Positions 8,167 to 17,368 are shown, counted from the first letter of the stretch. The stretch is DNA of 64,000 nt from CAZCTC01 sp964501335 (GCA_964501335.1 CAZCTC010000029.1:25654-89653), one strand, 5' to 3'. The notes: generated from the letters alone by a model not told the origin. Made by a program: numbers and translations.

Positions 8167-9689
8167 AACCGCTGGTTGAATCCGTGCCCAACTTCAGCGA
8201 GGGGCGGCGTCCGGAAGTAATCCACGCCATCGTTGAAGCCCTGCGCACGGTCCCCGAAGTGCACATCTTGAATGTGCAATCCGACACGGACCACAACCGA
8301 ACGGTCGTCACCCTGGCCGGGCCGCCGCAGGCTGTCACCGAGGCCCTTTTTCAGGGCATCGCCACGGCGGCCGCCCGCATCGACCTCCGAGAACATACCG
8401 GAGCCCACCCCCGCATCGGCGCAGCCGACGTCGTTCCGATCATCCCGATCCAGGGCGTCACCATGGAAGAATGCATCGCTTTAGCCCACGCCCTGGGTCG
8501 TCGCGTCGGAGAGACGCTGGAACTGCCGGTCTATCTCTACGAAGCCGCCGCTCAACGCCCCGAACGCACCAATCTGGAAAATATCCGCCGCGGCGAATAC
8601 GAAGGCCTGCTCGAATCCCTCGGCCGTGATCCCGAACGCGCTCCCGATTTCGGCCCGGCCCGGCTGGGACCGGCCGGCGCCGTCGTCATCGGCGCCCGCC
8701 CCTATCTCATCGCCTTCAACGCCTACCTCAACACCAACAATGTCCAGATCGCCAGTCAAATCGCCCGGGCCATCCGCAACTCCAACGGCGGTTTTCGTTT
8801 CGTCAAAGCCCTGGGACTCCTGGTCGCCGGTCAGGCCCAGGTCTCGATGAACTTCACCGACTTCACTCAAACCCCCCTGGCCCGCGTGATGGAGGCCATC
8901 CGCCGCGAAGCCGCCCACCACGGCACCCTGGTCACCCACACCGAATTGATCGGCTTGATCCCCGAACAGGCCCTGATCGACGCCGCTCAATGGCATCTGC
9001 AACTGGAAGGCTTCAATCCGGACCAAATCCTGGAACGCCGGCTGGCCGCGCTGAACGAAGCCCCACCACCGCAGGCCTTCCTGGATGCTGTAGCCGCCGG
9101 AAGCCCGGCACCGGGTGGCGGAGCTGCCGCCGCCCTGACCGGGGCGCTGGCCGCCGCTCTCGCCGCCATGGTCGCCCGGCTCACCGCCCCCAAACGCAAA
9201 TATGCCGCGGTCACAGAAAAAATGGGAACGCTCGCTCTGGAAGCCGAAACCCTGCGCACCCAACTCGTGCGCCATCTGGACGAAGATGTGCAGGCCTACA
9301 ATGCCGTCATCACGGCCCGCCGTCTGCCCGAAACCAGCGGAGTACACCTGCAACAGGCTCTGATCCGCGCCACCGAAGTCCCGCTCCAGACCGCCCGCGA
9401 TACCCTTGCCGTCTTGACCCTGCTGGAGCAGATCAGCCGGCTGGGATACATTCCCGCCCTGGGTGACGCTGCAACCGGCAGCTGGCTCGCCATGGGAGCC
9501 CTGCAGAGCGCCCTTCTGATGGCCCGTCTGAACATCCAATCACTCCAGAATCCCGAACTCACCGCCGCCTGGTCGGCCGAACTGGAAACGCTGGAAAAAG
9601 AGGCCCGGCTCTTGTTGACCGCCATCCAGGCCCAAACCCTGCAACGTACCGGCCTCGCTTCGCCCCCGCCATCCGCTCAGGAAGCCTGA
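8163..9689 (+). CDS. ftcD: Bifunctional glutamate formimidoyltransferase / formimidoyl-THF cyclodeaminase
   Basis: A 508-residue two-domain enzyme. Residues 1 to about 300 are the formimidoyltransferase (opening LVESVPNFSEGRR, then DHNRTVVT, HTGAHPRIGAADVVPI and SNGGFRFVKALGL). Residues about 310-500 are the cyclodeaminase (AAGSPAPGGGAAAALTGALAAAL). It moves the formimino group of formiminoglutamate to tetrahydrofolate and converts it to methenyl-THF plus ammonia, a step of histidine degradation. Many bacteria have only one domain; here both are fused as in animals. Other hut genes are not in the window. GTG start, coupled on both sides. Confidence 0.92.
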   Translation: MKPLVESVPNFSEGRRPEVIHAIVEALRTVPEVHILNVQSDTDHNRTVVTLAGPPQAVTEALFQGIATAAARIDLREHTGAHPRIGAADVVPIIPIQGVTMEECIALAHALGRRVGETLELPVYLYEAAAQRPERTNLENIRRGEYEGLLESLGRDPERAPDFGPARLGPAGAVVIGARPYLIAFNAYLNTNNVQIASQIARAIRNSNGGFRFVKALGLLVAGQAQVSMNFTDFTQTPLARVMEAIRREAAHHGTLVTHTELIGLIPEQALIDAAQWHLQLEGFNPDQILERRLAALNEAPPPQAFLDAVAAGSPAPGGGAAAALTGALAAALAAMVARLTAPKRKYAAVTEKMGTLALEAETLRTQLVRHLDEDVQAYNAVITARRLPETSGVHLQQALIRATEVPLQTARDTLAVLTLLEQISRLGYIPALGDAATGSWLAMGALQSALLMARLNIQSLQNPELTAAWSAELETLEKEARLLLTAIQAQTLQRTGLASPPPSAQEA

Positions 9690-10531
9690 TGAGCACCATT
9701 CTAATCGCCTCCAATATCATCGACCCGGGCGAGCATCTCCAGCTGGCTCAGGAATACCAATGTGGATTGGAAATCGGAGCTTTTTATAACCCGGTCATCC
9801 TGCACGAAAACTGGCGCAAAGCCCTGGATCGCTACAAGGCCGATCTGGGCGATTTCCCCGGCCCCTATTCCTGCCACGGAGCCTTTTTTGATCTCACCGG
9901 CTCCAGTGAAGATCCGGCCATCGTCGAACTGAGCCGCCAACGCTACCTGCTCAACCTCGATATTGCCGCCGAACTGGGAGCCAAACAGGTCATCTTCCAC
10001 ACCAATTTTCTGCCCATGATCCGCACGGAACTCTATCGCCGGCGCTGGATCGAACGCAATATCCAGTTCTGGAACGATTTAGGAGCCGAAGCCGCCAAAC
10101 GCAATTTATGGATCGCCGTGGAAAATATGTGGGATCCCGACCCGGGTATCCTGCGCGGCCTGATGGAAGGTCTCTCTGTCCCCAATGTCGGCGTCTGCCT
10201 GGATATCAGCCATGTCTATCTCTACAACTACAACCGCCCGCTCGACCAATGGATCGAAGCGCTGGCCCCCTTCATCATCCATACCCACATCAACAACACC
10301 CTGGGAGTGATTGACGAACACCTGGCCCTCAACGCTCCCGGCGGCCTGATCAACTACCGTGCCATCCTCCCCCGCCTGACCCGCCTGCCGCGCCGCCCCT
10401 GGATCATCCTGGAAATGGACAACCTCACCATGCTCCAACAAAGCCTCAACTTCACCCGACTCACCCTCGGCACAGATTTCGGCACCACCGAACCCCTTCC
10501 CGCCGACTGGACCGCCCTCCATCCCGCCTGA
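9689..10531 (+). CDS. Sugar phosphate isomerase/epimerase-like TIM-barrel protein
   Basis: A 280-residue protein of the xylose-isomerase-like (AP endonuclease 2) TIM barrel. Candidate metal ligands are in SCHGAFFDL (about 70-78), IFHTNF, AVENMWDPDP (Glu), VCLDISHVYLYN (Asp/His), HTHINN and ILEMD (Glu near the end). The family includes isomerases, epimerases and endonuclease IV; this copy looks like the small-molecule branch. Its ATG overlaps the ftcD stop by one base, so it is the third gene of that operon. The substrate cannot be read from sequence. Confidence 0.75.
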   Translation: MSTILIASNIIDPGEHLQLAQEYQCGLEIGAFYNPVILHENWRKALDRYKADLGDFPGPYSCHGAFFDLTGSSEDPAIVELSRQRYLLNLDIAAELGAKQVIFHTNFLPMIRTELYRRRWIERNIQFWNDLGAEAAKRNLWIAVENMWDPDPGILRGLMEGLSVPNVGVCLDISHVYLYNYNRPLDQWIEALAPFIIHTHINNTLGVIDEHLALNAPGGLINYRAILPRLTRLPRRPWIILEMDNLTMLQQSLNFTRLTLGTDFGTTEPLPADWTALHPA

Positions 10532-10540
10532 TAGAAACTT

Positions 10541-10590
10541 TATTTTTATATTTTCGCGTGCCGTAGACGGCACGCGAAAATATAAAAATA
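10541..10590. other. Perfect 23-bp hairpin, T-rich arm first
   Basis: Left arm 10541-10563 and right arm 10568-10590 are perfectly complementary around loop TAGA. The outer part of the left arm is T-rich and the right arm A-rich, so neither strand offers a U-tract after the stem. It lies in the convergent gap before pepA. Confidence 0.75.
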
Positions 10591-10591
10591 G

Positions 10592-10642
10592 AACTAAAAG
10601 ATCGCCCGCGCCCCCCTTGGGGGCGCGGGCGATCTTTTAGTT
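10592..10642. terminator. Perfect 24-bp hairpin, likely bidirectional terminator
   Basis: Arms 10592-10615 and 10619-10642 match without error around a CTT loop. The left arm starts AACTAAAAG and the right ends CTTTTAGTT, the normal polarity for termination of both convergent operons. It lies 9 bp from the pepA stop. Confidence 0.7.
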
Positions 10643-10651
10643 TAAATCCAA

Positions 10652-12154
10652 TCAGGCCCGCCAGTTGCGCAGCCACCGTACCAGCAGCCGCACCCCATAC
10701 CCACTGCCGCCCCGCGGCGTATAGGGCCGGCCCTTTTCCTCCGTCGCCGTTCCCGCCATATCCACATGGGCCCAGCGCACCCCTTCCGGCACAAACTTGC
10801 TCAGGAACATCCCGGCCGTCAACGATCCACCCGGCCGGCCGCCCGTATTCTTCAAATCCGCATAATCGCTCTTGATCTGCTCGCCGTACTCATCGTAAAG
10901 CGGCAGCGGCCAGGCCCGATCGCCGCTCATCTCGCCGGCCTCCCGCAGCCCTGCCGTCAATTCATCATCGCCCATCACCCCGGCGGCATGATGGCCCAAA
11001 GCCACCACACAGGCACCGGTCAGCGTCGCAATATCGACCACCACATCCGGTTTGAAATTCCCCGAATAGGTCAGCGCATCCGCCAGAATCAACCGGCCTT
11101 CCGCATCCGTGCTGATCACCTCGATCGTGATCCCCTTCATCGAACGCAAAATATCGCCCGGCCTATAAGCCAGGCCGTCGGGCATATTCTCCGAAGCCGG
11201 CACCAGACCGACCACATGCAACGGCAGATTCAACAAAGCGACCGAGCGCATGGCCCCCAACACTGCCGCGCCGCCGCCCATGTCGTTCTTCATCGCCTCC
11301 ATCCCTTCGCTGGGCTTGATCGAAATACCGCCCGAGTCGAAGGTCAAACCCTTGCCTACCAGGGCGATGGTCGGCAGATCGGTCCGCCCGGCATTGTGCT
11401 CCAAAACGATCAATTTGGGAGGCTCGGCGCTGCCCTGCGCCACAGCCAGCAAGGCGCCCATTCCCAACGCCTTCATTTCCTCACGCTCGATCACACAGAG
11501 CTTCATCCCGCAGCTCTCGGCCAGCTGTCCGGCCAGATTGGCCAGATAGGTCGGCGTGACAATATTGCCCGGCCGGTTGATCAAATCGCGAGCCATGCAG
11601 GTCGAATCGGCCAGAATCTGCCCGGTGCGCAGCCCGCCTTCAATAGCAGCCTGCAAAGCGCTGTTCGGCTCCACAACCGTCACCGACTCCACATCCGGCC
11701 GCACATCGGCATCCAGGGTCTTCAATTCCCGGAAACGATAGACTCCCAGCACCGCCCCTTCCGCCATAGCTTCCGCAATAACCTCAGGAGCCAGAATACC
11801 GGATTCGCTTCCCAACAACTCCATCGAGATTTTCGTCACACCCAGATCGCGCGCTTTGATCGCAGCGACGGCCGCGGCCTGCCGAATAGACTCTACCGAC
11901 AACTTGGCTGGCGCCCCCAACCCTACCAGGATCACCCGGTGAGCCGGTAACGCACCATTGGAATAAAGAACCAACACTTCATTCCGCTTACCACGAAAAT
12001 CCCCATTCTCCAACAGCCGGTGAATCTGCCCACCCAGCGCAGAATCAACCGCCGCAGCTGCTTTGCTCAACACCGAACCACCCTCAAAAAGGGAGATAAC
12101 GATAGCTTGAGCTGATTGTTCGTAAATCGGCCGGATTGCCAGGTCAATCTGCAT
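10652..12154 (-). CDS. pepA: Leucyl aminopeptidase (M17 family)
   Basis: A 500-residue M17 aminopeptidase. The two-metal catalytic domain shows VGKGLTFDSGGISIKPSEGM, the catalytic Lys/Asp segment MKNDMGGGAAVLGAM and the classic STDAEGRLILADAL. It removes N-terminal residues from peptides, usually as a cytoplasmic hexamer, and recycles amino acids. The frame is open to 12196, but GGAGG lies nine bases before the ATG at 12154 (MQIDLAIRP), which I take as the start. It is 58 bp downstream of the ferritin-like pair, same strand. Confidence 0.92.
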   Translation of the reverse strand: MQIDLAIRPIYEQSAQAIVISLFEGGSVLSKAAAAVDSALGGQIHRLLENGDFRGKRNEVLVLYSNGALPAHRVILVGLGAPAKLSVESIRQAAAVAAIKARDLGVTKISMELLGSESGILAPEVIAEAMAEGAVLGVYRFRELKTLDADVRPDVESVTVVEPNSALQAAIEGGLRTGQILADSTCMARDLINRPGNIVTPTYLANLAGQLAESCGMKLCVIEREEMKALGMGALLAVAQGSAEPPKLIVLEHNAGRTDLPTIALVGKGLTFDSGGISIKPSEGMEAMKNDMGGGAAVLGAMRSVALLNLPLHVVGLVPASENMPDGLAYRPGDILRSMKGITIEVISTDAEGRLILADALTYSGNFKPDVVVDIATLTGACVVALGHHAAGVMGDDELTAGLREAGEMSGDRAWPLPLYDEYGEQIKSDYADLKNTGGRPGGSLTAGMFLSKFVPEGVRWAHVDMAGTATEEKGRPYTPRGGSGYGVRLLVRWLRNWRA

Positions 12155-12211
12155 CGAAGATATCCTCCAAAAAGCTTTCAGGGTTAACCCAAACAAAGTT
12201 CGGGAACAGTC

Positions 12212-12709
12212 CTAAATATTAGCAGCTACAATTAAACGCCGTTGTTCCACATCGCCAAAGGTAGAGGAAAACTCCATCAATTTAGCGATATGGCCCCGCA
12301 ACTGCTTTAAAATAAACTCAATCGCCTGAGCATCGGTAACGAAATTCTTGATGATGAATTCAAAGATCGTATTCGTTTCCGAATTTTCCAGATCCGAAGC
12401 CAGTTCAAAAGCATCCTGTAAATCCATCACCTGCTTCAAAGCCTGGACCGCCGAAACCCGGGAAACCAGTTGGGCCGCCAGCATCATCGAAGCATCCGGG
12501 ATACCCGCCAGTTGCTCAGGGGAAAGTTTTTCCTGCAATCGCTTTATTTCGCGAATATGGATCAACTCTTCGGTCGCCAGATTCTCCCAAAACTTGACAA
12601 TCGTAGGATAAGCCGCAAATTTCACAGCCAACCCCAAATACACATCCCGCATGACCTCTTCAGCGAGAATGGATTCGGCAAACAATGAGGCAAATGTATA
12701 ATCAACCAT
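12212..12709 (-). CDS. Ferritin-like (rubrerythrin-type) protein, paralogue A
   Basis: A 165-residue helical protein with the first half of a diiron site: Glu in the first helix (AESILAEEVM) and ExxH in EELIHIREI. The second pair has an ENSETNTIFEF segment in place of the usual EExxH. It lacks the rubredoxin domain. Such proteins are linked to peroxide or iron handling, but binding here is inferred. The ATG at 12709 is preferred over an in-frame TTG at 12721 because GAGGAG precedes it. It is 8 bp downstream of paralogue B. Confidence 0.65.
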   Translation of the reverse strand: MVDYTFASLFAESILAEEVMRDVYLGLAVKFAAYPTIVKFWENLATEELIHIREIKRLQEKLSPEQLAGIPDASMMLAAQLVSRVSAVQALKQVMDLQDAFELASDLENSETNTIFEFIIKNFVTDAQAIEFILKQLRGHIAKLMEFSSTFGDVEQRRLIVAANI

Positions 12710-12717
12710 GGCACTCC

Positions 12718-13248
12718 TCAATTCACATCCATATTCGAGGTCGAATTTGAGATCGGCGCAGCCTTAATGCGGCGCCGTAGACTCTCATCTCCAAATTGTT
12801 CAGAGAACTCCATCAAAGCCCCCAGATGGGCGCGCAACTGATTATTGAAAAAAGGAACCAGTTCGGGGTTAAACGCAAAATGGTTGATCAAAAATTCGAA
12901 AACGGCATTGGTTTCCGAGTTTTCCAGATTGCTGACCAGTTGATAGGCAACCTCCAGATCGGTCACCTGAGCCAGCAAGCGATCCAGCGGGACCGAAAGC
13001 GCCTTCAATGCACATTTCAACATTTCCGGATCGGCGGGCGATTCCAGTTGCTCGGGGGTCAGATTTTTACGAATACGCTCTAAGCCACGGGCGTGGCCGA
13101 CCTCTTCCAGCGCCATTCGCTTCCAGAATTCACAAACTTCTGGATAGGCAACAAATCTGACCATTAACTCCCGGTAAAGCTTTTCGGCAGCATATTCCGC
13201 CGCAATAGCTAACTCAAAGAGGTATTCTACCGTCGAAGTTTCAACCAT
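12718..13248 (-). CDS. Ferritin-like (rubrerythrin-type) protein, paralogue B
   Basis: A 176-residue paralogue of the next gene, with the same helix pattern: AAEYAAEKLYREL, EEVGHARGL (ExxH) and ENSETNAVFEFLINHF. It adds an 11-residue polar C-terminal tail. Shared signatures FVAYP/FAAYP, LTPEQLE/LSPEQLA and ENSETN show a tandem duplication with sizeable divergence. AGGTGG precedes the ATG, and a TATAAT is present on the minus strand at 13283-13288. Probably a two-gene unit that may form mixed oligomers (inference). Confidence 0.65.
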   Translation of the reverse strand: MVETSTVEYLFELAIAAEYAAEKLYRELMVRFVAYPEVCEFWKRMALEEVGHARGLERIRKNLTPEQLESPADPEMLKCALKALSVPLDRLLAQVTDLEVAYQLVSNLENSETNAVFEFLINHFAFNPELVPFFNNQLRAHLGALMEFSEQFGDESLRRRIKAAPISNSTSNMDVN

Positions 13249-13341
13249 GGTCCCACCTATGGAACTGGATACAATCTAAAAAATTATAGCACATTTCTCC
13301 AACAGTGCATCCAAAGGGGAAATCCAACGCCTCCCTTCGCC

Positions 13342-13423
13342 AATTCAAACGCCGCTCCCTCCGGGAGCGGCGTTTGAATTAAAAATATTTTCGCGCGCGG
13401 CCTTCGGCCGCGCGCGAAAATAT
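13342..13423. terminator. Pair of perfect 18-bp hairpins after the radical SAM gene
   Basis: Hairpin one (13342-13380) has arms AATTCAAACGCCGCTCCC and complement around loop TCC. Hairpin two (13385-13423) has arms ATATTTTCGCGCGCGGCC and complement around TTC. On the minus strand they follow the radical SAM stop and precede the ferritin promoter. Only the first has A-left/T-right polarity. Confidence 0.6.
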
Positions 13424-13430
13424 CAAAAGC

Positions 13431-14585
13431 TTAAGAAAGCGGCCACAGCCGCAATTGACGGGCCGGCTGCCGGCCATCCAACAAAATAAACGGAGCGGCC
13501 CGATCCGCTGCAATCCCCAACCGTCGCAGCGTCGACAGATCCCGCAACAGCCCCCTGCGTCGCGCCGCCAGAATCTGCTCCGCCCCTTTGACCCCAATCC
13601 CCGGCACCCGCAACAACTGCTCCCGCCCGGCCAGATTCAACTCCACCGGCCGCTCGGTCAGATTCAACCGGGCCCAGCACATCTTGGGATCTTCATCCAG
13701 CGGCAAATTGCCGCTCAGCGCAAACGGCAGCTCCTCCACCTCGAATCCATAATCCCGCAGCAAAAATGAAGCCTGATAAAGTCGATGCTCCCGCAACGGC
13801 GGTGACGGCGGCAAATCCGCCAGCGGCGTGTCGCTGACCGGATTGAAACCGCTGAAATAGGCCCGCGCCAGCCCTACCTGACGATGCAAATATTCCGTCG
13901 TCGTGAGCAATTCCAGATCGCTCTCTCCGGCCGCCCCGACCACAAATTGAGTCGTAGTGCTGGGCTGCCGGCCCCCCTTCTCCTGACGGATCTCCTGCAT
14001 CCACCGCAAGCGTTGCAACAACTCTTCGGTAAAAATCTTATGTGGAGCCAGTTTTGCCAGCCGCGCATCGTTCGGCGCTTCCAGATTGATCGAAACCCGA
14101 TCGGCCCACCCCATCGCCGCCTCGACCTGGGCCCGCTCCGCCCCCGGCATAATCTTCACATGGATGTACCCCTTGAAGTTGTACCGCACCCGCAATAGCT
14201 CCGTCGTGGCCAGCAATCGATCCTGTGTCCGCGGCCCGCCGCCCGCCACCCCCGAACTGACAAACAGCCCTTCCACCAACCGCCGCCGGTTCAACTCCAG
14301 AAACAATTTGGCCAGCTCATCCGGCGTGAAAGTCATTCGCTGAAAATCGCGCCCCGCGCGGAAGGGACAATAGGTACAGTCACGTTCACAGGCTGAGGTA
14401 AGCAGGGTTTTCAAAAGGGGAATCCGCCGCCCGTTAGGCATGGCCGCATAGTGAACACATCCGGCCAGCTCCTCCAATCCATGAAACGATGGAGGTTCCA
14501 TCAAGGTTCCAGTGGGGTTGACCTCTTCAGCGGGTTCAAATCCGGCTGCCGGTCCCAACGTTTGCAACTTCTGCAGCGCATCCAT
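13431..14585 (-). CDS. Radical SAM protein with helix-hairpin-helix domain (putative DNA modification/repair)
   Basis: A 384-residue protein. C66-x3-C70-x2-C73 (CERDCTYC) binds the radical SAM 4Fe-4S cluster. FVSSGVAGGG and KGYIHVKIMPGAE fit the SAM barrel. Near residues 325-350 a helix-hairpin-helix (LRVPGIGVKGAEQILAARR) suggests nucleic acid contact. This matches the family annotated as putative DNA modification/repair radical SAM protein, which in many genomes sits beside a DUF4130 partner; none is seen here. No SD precedes the ATG, and the promoter places transcription start at the ATG itself. Confidence 0.8.
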   Translation of the reverse strand: MDALQKLQTLGPAAGFEPAEEVNPTGTLMEPPSFHGLEELAGCVHYAAMPNGRRIPLLKTLLTSACERDCTYCPFRAGRDFQRMTFTPDELAKLFLELNRRRLVEGLFVSSGVAGGGPRTQDRLLATTELLRVRYNFKGYIHVKIMPGAERAQVEAAMGWADRVSINLEAPNDARLAKLAPHKIFTEELLQRLRWMQEIRQEKGGRQPSTTTQFVVGAAGESDLELLTTTEYLHRQVGLARAYFSGFNPVSDTPLADLPPSPPLREHRLYQASFLLRDYGFEVEELPFALSGNLPLDEDPKMCWARLNLTERPVELNLAGREQLLRVPGIGVKGAEQILAARRRGLLRDLSTLRRLGIAADRAAPFILLDGRQPARQLRLWPLS

Positions 14586-14591
14586 AACTCT

Positions 14592-14620
14592 ATTATACGA
14601 ACATTTGTGCTATCCGTCAA
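14592..14620 (-). promoter_or_regulatory. Strong promoter giving a predicted leaderless mRNA
   Basis: On the minus strand: -35 TTGACG (14615-14620), 17-base spacer, -10 TATAAT (14592-14597). Only six bases (AGAGTT) separate the -10 from the ATG at 14585, so the first transcribed base should be at or next to the A of the start codon. Confidence 0.75.
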
Positions 14621-14633
14621 GCAATTCTGGTTT

Positions 14634-14672
14634 AGTATTTTGCGCGCGGGCTCCGCCCGCGCGCAAAATACT
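14634..14672. other. 18-bp hairpin in a divergent promoter region
   Basis: Arms AGTATTTTGCGCGCGGGC and its complement flank loop TCC. It lies between two divergent promoters, so it is not a terminator for either gene. It might separate the two promoters or bind a protein (inference). Confidence 0.65.
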
Positions 14673-14685
14673 CATTCATTTCCAT

Positions 14686-14713
14686 TTGACCTCTCCCTTG
14701 AAACAGTTACAAT
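14686..14713 (+). promoter_or_regulatory. Promoter of the glycosyltransferase gene
   Basis: -35 TTGACC (14686-14691), 16-base spacer, -10 TACAAT (14708-14713), about 33 bases before the TTG start. Confidence 0.65.
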
Positions 14714-14746
14714 CCTTCCGTTAAAAAATCAAAAAACGAGTCAAAC

Positions 14747-16747
14747 TTGAAACCATTTCGCCTGCCCGATTCCAAAGAAAGAATCCATTGGTTCCTGGTC
14801 GGAGCTGTCGTCCTGCTGGGACTGCTCCTCCGCATGGGCTGGCCCACCCTGGCCGAATTCAAATGGGATGAGGCCAACGTTGTACGCCAGTCTCTGGCCA
14901 TTGCCTATGACGGACGGTTTACCGCAATCGGGGCCCATGCCTCTGTCGGCTCTTCCCATATGCCGCTCAATTTCTACCTGATGGCCCTGCCGCTGCGCCT
15001 GTGGGCCGATCCCGTCGCCGCCATCCTCTTCGCCGGCCTGTTGAACGGACTCGCCGTCCTGGCCTGCTATCTCTTCGGCCGCAGCTGGTTCGATCGCCGC
15101 GCCGGTCTGATTGCCGCCTTCCTCTTTGCGGTCTGCCCCTGGGCCATCCTCTACGGGCGCAAAATCTGGAGCCAGAATCTCCCCCTGGTCACTCTGGCCT
15201 TCATCGCCGCCGTCTTGACCGGCTTCGTACGAGGCTCCCACCGTGCCCAGCTCGCCGCCTGGATCGCCTTTGCGGCCCTCATCGGCCTGCACTGGGGTGG
15301 ACTCGCCTTCCTGCCCATCCTTTTGATCTTCATGGCCCTGGAATACAAACGGATCTCGCCCCGCACCGCCCTGCTGATGGGCCCTGCCGCCTGCGGCCTG
15401 GCTGTTCTTCCCTACATTATCCAGGACGCCTTCCAGGGTGGACACAATGTAAACGGACTCCTTCACTACGGCGGCCGCAGTGGCACCTTCACCTGGGATG
15501 CGCTGCGCTACGCCTTCCAGCTCACCGGCAGCGCCGATATCGAAACGCATGCCGGCACCCTCTACCCTCAATTCCGCGCCGGCCTGCCCGATCTCTGGTG
15601 GCTCAATATCGTCTTAATGGCCCTGCTCGGCCTGGCCCTGATCTATGCCCTCTATCAGGCCTTCCGCGGCCCCCAGGAACGCCGCCGCCCCCTGCAAATC
15701 CTGCTGCTCTGGTTCATGATCCCGATCCTCTTGCAGGCCCGCCCCTCCACCCCGGTCCAACCGCACTACTTCATCATTCTCTACCCGGTACAATTTCTGC
15801 TGATCGGCAATCTGCTGAGCGATCTGCTGGCCCGCCTGCCCACTTCCCGCCCGACCCTGCACGTACTCTGTGCCGTCCCCCTCCTGCTTTACGGCGGTTT
15901 CCAGATAGCCGTCTGGGGTCAGATGCTCAACTTCATGGCCACCCATCCCACCACCGGCGGCTACGGCATCCCCCTGCGCTTCCCCCGCGCCGCCGCCCTG
16001 GAGGCCCGCAGGCTGGCCGGCTCCGACGAAATCATCGTCCTGGCCAACAGCGCCGATATCGCCACCAACGAAAATCTCGCGGTACTGGACGCCTTGCTCT
16101 ACACAGTTCCACACCGGCTGATCGACGGCCGCTACGCCCTGGTCATACCTGACGCTCCCTCCGCTGTCTACCTCGCCGGTCCCACCGAAACCGGCGATGC
16201 TCTCCACCCTGCCCTGACCCGGCTGGAAAACCTCTCCACGATCACCTCAGGCCCGGCCGTTGTCATGGCCCCCAGCGAGATCAACTACCGCACCTTCCGC
16301 CGATCGGCTCCCGACCGCGACGATACCCTCGCCGACCTGACCCGCTTCCCCGGCGACTTTCCCCTGGCCAACAACGCCGTCTTCGCCGCCGCCGGCCTTC
16401 CGGAATCCGCGCAACCCGGCACCACTGCCGATATCTGGCTGGCCTGGTGGCTGCGCGCCGCCCCCCCGGCCGGCAAGGACTACCATTTCTATGTCCATCT
16501 GCTCGACGCTCAGGGGCAACTCCGCGCCCAATTTGACGGCGCCCCCTTCCTCACCAGTCGCTGGCATCCCATGGATCTGGTGCTGCAGCGCTTCCCGCTC
16601 GATCTACCCGCCGACCTGCCCCCCGGCACCTATCAACTCCGCGCCGGCTCCTATTCCTACCCTGACTTGCAACCCGTCCCGGTCGTCGATCCATCCGGTG
16701 CCCCCATCGACGACGGCGTCACCCTCGACACATTGACCATAAAATAG
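14747..16747 (+). CDS. Polytopic membrane glycosyltransferase (GT39/ArnT-like)
   Basis: A 666-residue protein with about 11-13 hydrophobic helices in the first 430 residues and a soluble beta-rich C-terminal domain. After the first helix the loop holds EFKWDEANV, the acidic catalytic position typical of PMT/ArnT-type enzymes that use polyprenyl-phosphate sugars. The tail resembles extracytoplasmic domains of uncharacterised members (DAQGQLRAQFDG, PGTYQLRAGSY). It likely glycosylates envelope lipid or protein on the outer face. The TTG at 14747 is the only start that keeps the first helix; the ribosome site is poor. Confidence 0.75.
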   Translation: MKPFRLPDSKERIHWFLVGAVVLLGLLLRMGWPTLAEFKWDEANVVRQSLAIAYDGRFTAIGAHASVGSSHMPLNFYLMALPLRLWADPVAAILFAGLLNGLAVLACYLFGRSWFDRRAGLIAAFLFAVCPWAILYGRKIWSQNLPLVTLAFIAAVLTGFVRGSHRAQLAAWIAFAALIGLHWGGLAFLPILLIFMALEYKRISPRTALLMGPAACGLAVLPYIIQDAFQGGHNVNGLLHYGGRSGTFTWDALRYAFQLTGSADIETHAGTLYPQFRAGLPDLWWLNIVLMALLGLALIYALYQAFRGPQERRRPLQILLLWFMIPILLQARPSTPVQPHYFIILYPVQFLLIGNLLSDLLARLPTSRPTLHVLCAVPLLLYGGFQIAVWGQMLNFMATHPTTGGYGIPLRFPRAAALEARRLAGSDEIIVLANSADIATNENLAVLDALLYTVPHRLIDGRYALVIPDAPSAVYLAGPTETGDALHPALTRLENLSTITSGPAVVMAPSEINYRTFRRSAPDRDDTLADLTRFPGDFPLANNAVFAAAGLPESAQPGTTADIWLAWWLRAAPPAGKDYHFYVHLLDAQGQLRAQFDGAPFLTSRWHPMDLVLQRFPLDLPADLPPGTYQLRAGSYSYPDLQPVPVVDPSGAPIDDGVTLDTLTIK

Positions 16748-17287
16748 AGTGTCTGTCTTGAAAAGGGGTCACCCCGCCCGGTGGCTGCCTTTGGAACCTG
16801 CATTGGGCGAGGAAACCTCGCCCCTACACAAACGATCTCCCGTAGGGGTACCCCTTGTGGGTACCCAATCCTGACAAATCATTTTCATCCTTCGCGGTGC
16901 CGCCTCGGGCATGACCTTCTGGCCTGAAAATAGCCTCCGGCCTTGTAGCATCCCGCAAATGATCTTTTCCTGATCAGATATGCCACGCTGGATGGCGAGA
17001 GAAAGTTTTTTTGTTCATGTTTTCGCGGGCTTCAGAAAGCCCGCGAAAACATAGCCCTTTTCCAGAACCACCCCGATGATGTACTCTGAGCCCTCCCCCT
17101 CACCTCGATGCTTCACAAAGAATCTCCTCCAAAGCGCGTCGAGCCCGTACAACAGCATGGGGGAGGGACGGGGAGGGGGCCCGCGCGCCAAAACATGAGC
17201 TTTTTCCAGAGCCGCCCGGGTGACACAGGCTGTCTACTGTCTACTTTCTACTGTCTACTTCTCTTGATTTGCTTAGCCTCCCTAAGT
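16748..17287. repeat. Composite repeat block, no gene
   Basis: Between the glycosyltransferase and tldD lies a chain of modules: a CTACACAAAC...GTAGGGGTACCCC segment (16823-16880, also 63506-63565), a GTGCCGCC...CCTGAAAATAG segment, hairpin element R5 in reverse (16948-17052, stem CGCGGGCT-TCAGAA-AGCCCGCG), a CTCCCCCTCACC...GGGGAGGG segment shared with 24060-24160 and 63790-63890, and the tandem motif CTGTCTACT (17230-17262). No convincing coding frame. Confidence 0.7.
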
Positions 17288-17315
17288 TTGCTATTCCCCC
17301 AGCCTGTGCTATCAT
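17288..17315 (+). promoter_or_regulatory. Candidate promoter of the tldD-tldE operon
   Basis: TTGCTA (17288-17293), 16-base spacer, TATCAT (17310-17315), 54 bases before the TTG start. Confidence 0.45.
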
Positions 17316-17368
17316 TTGCTTGACCACCGCGAGCCCCGGTTCGCGGTAAATTCCACAGGAGGTGCAGC

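Noticed and set aside
8481..9539. 352-codon minus-strand open frame
   Set aside because: Antisense to ftcD; low-complexity translation only.
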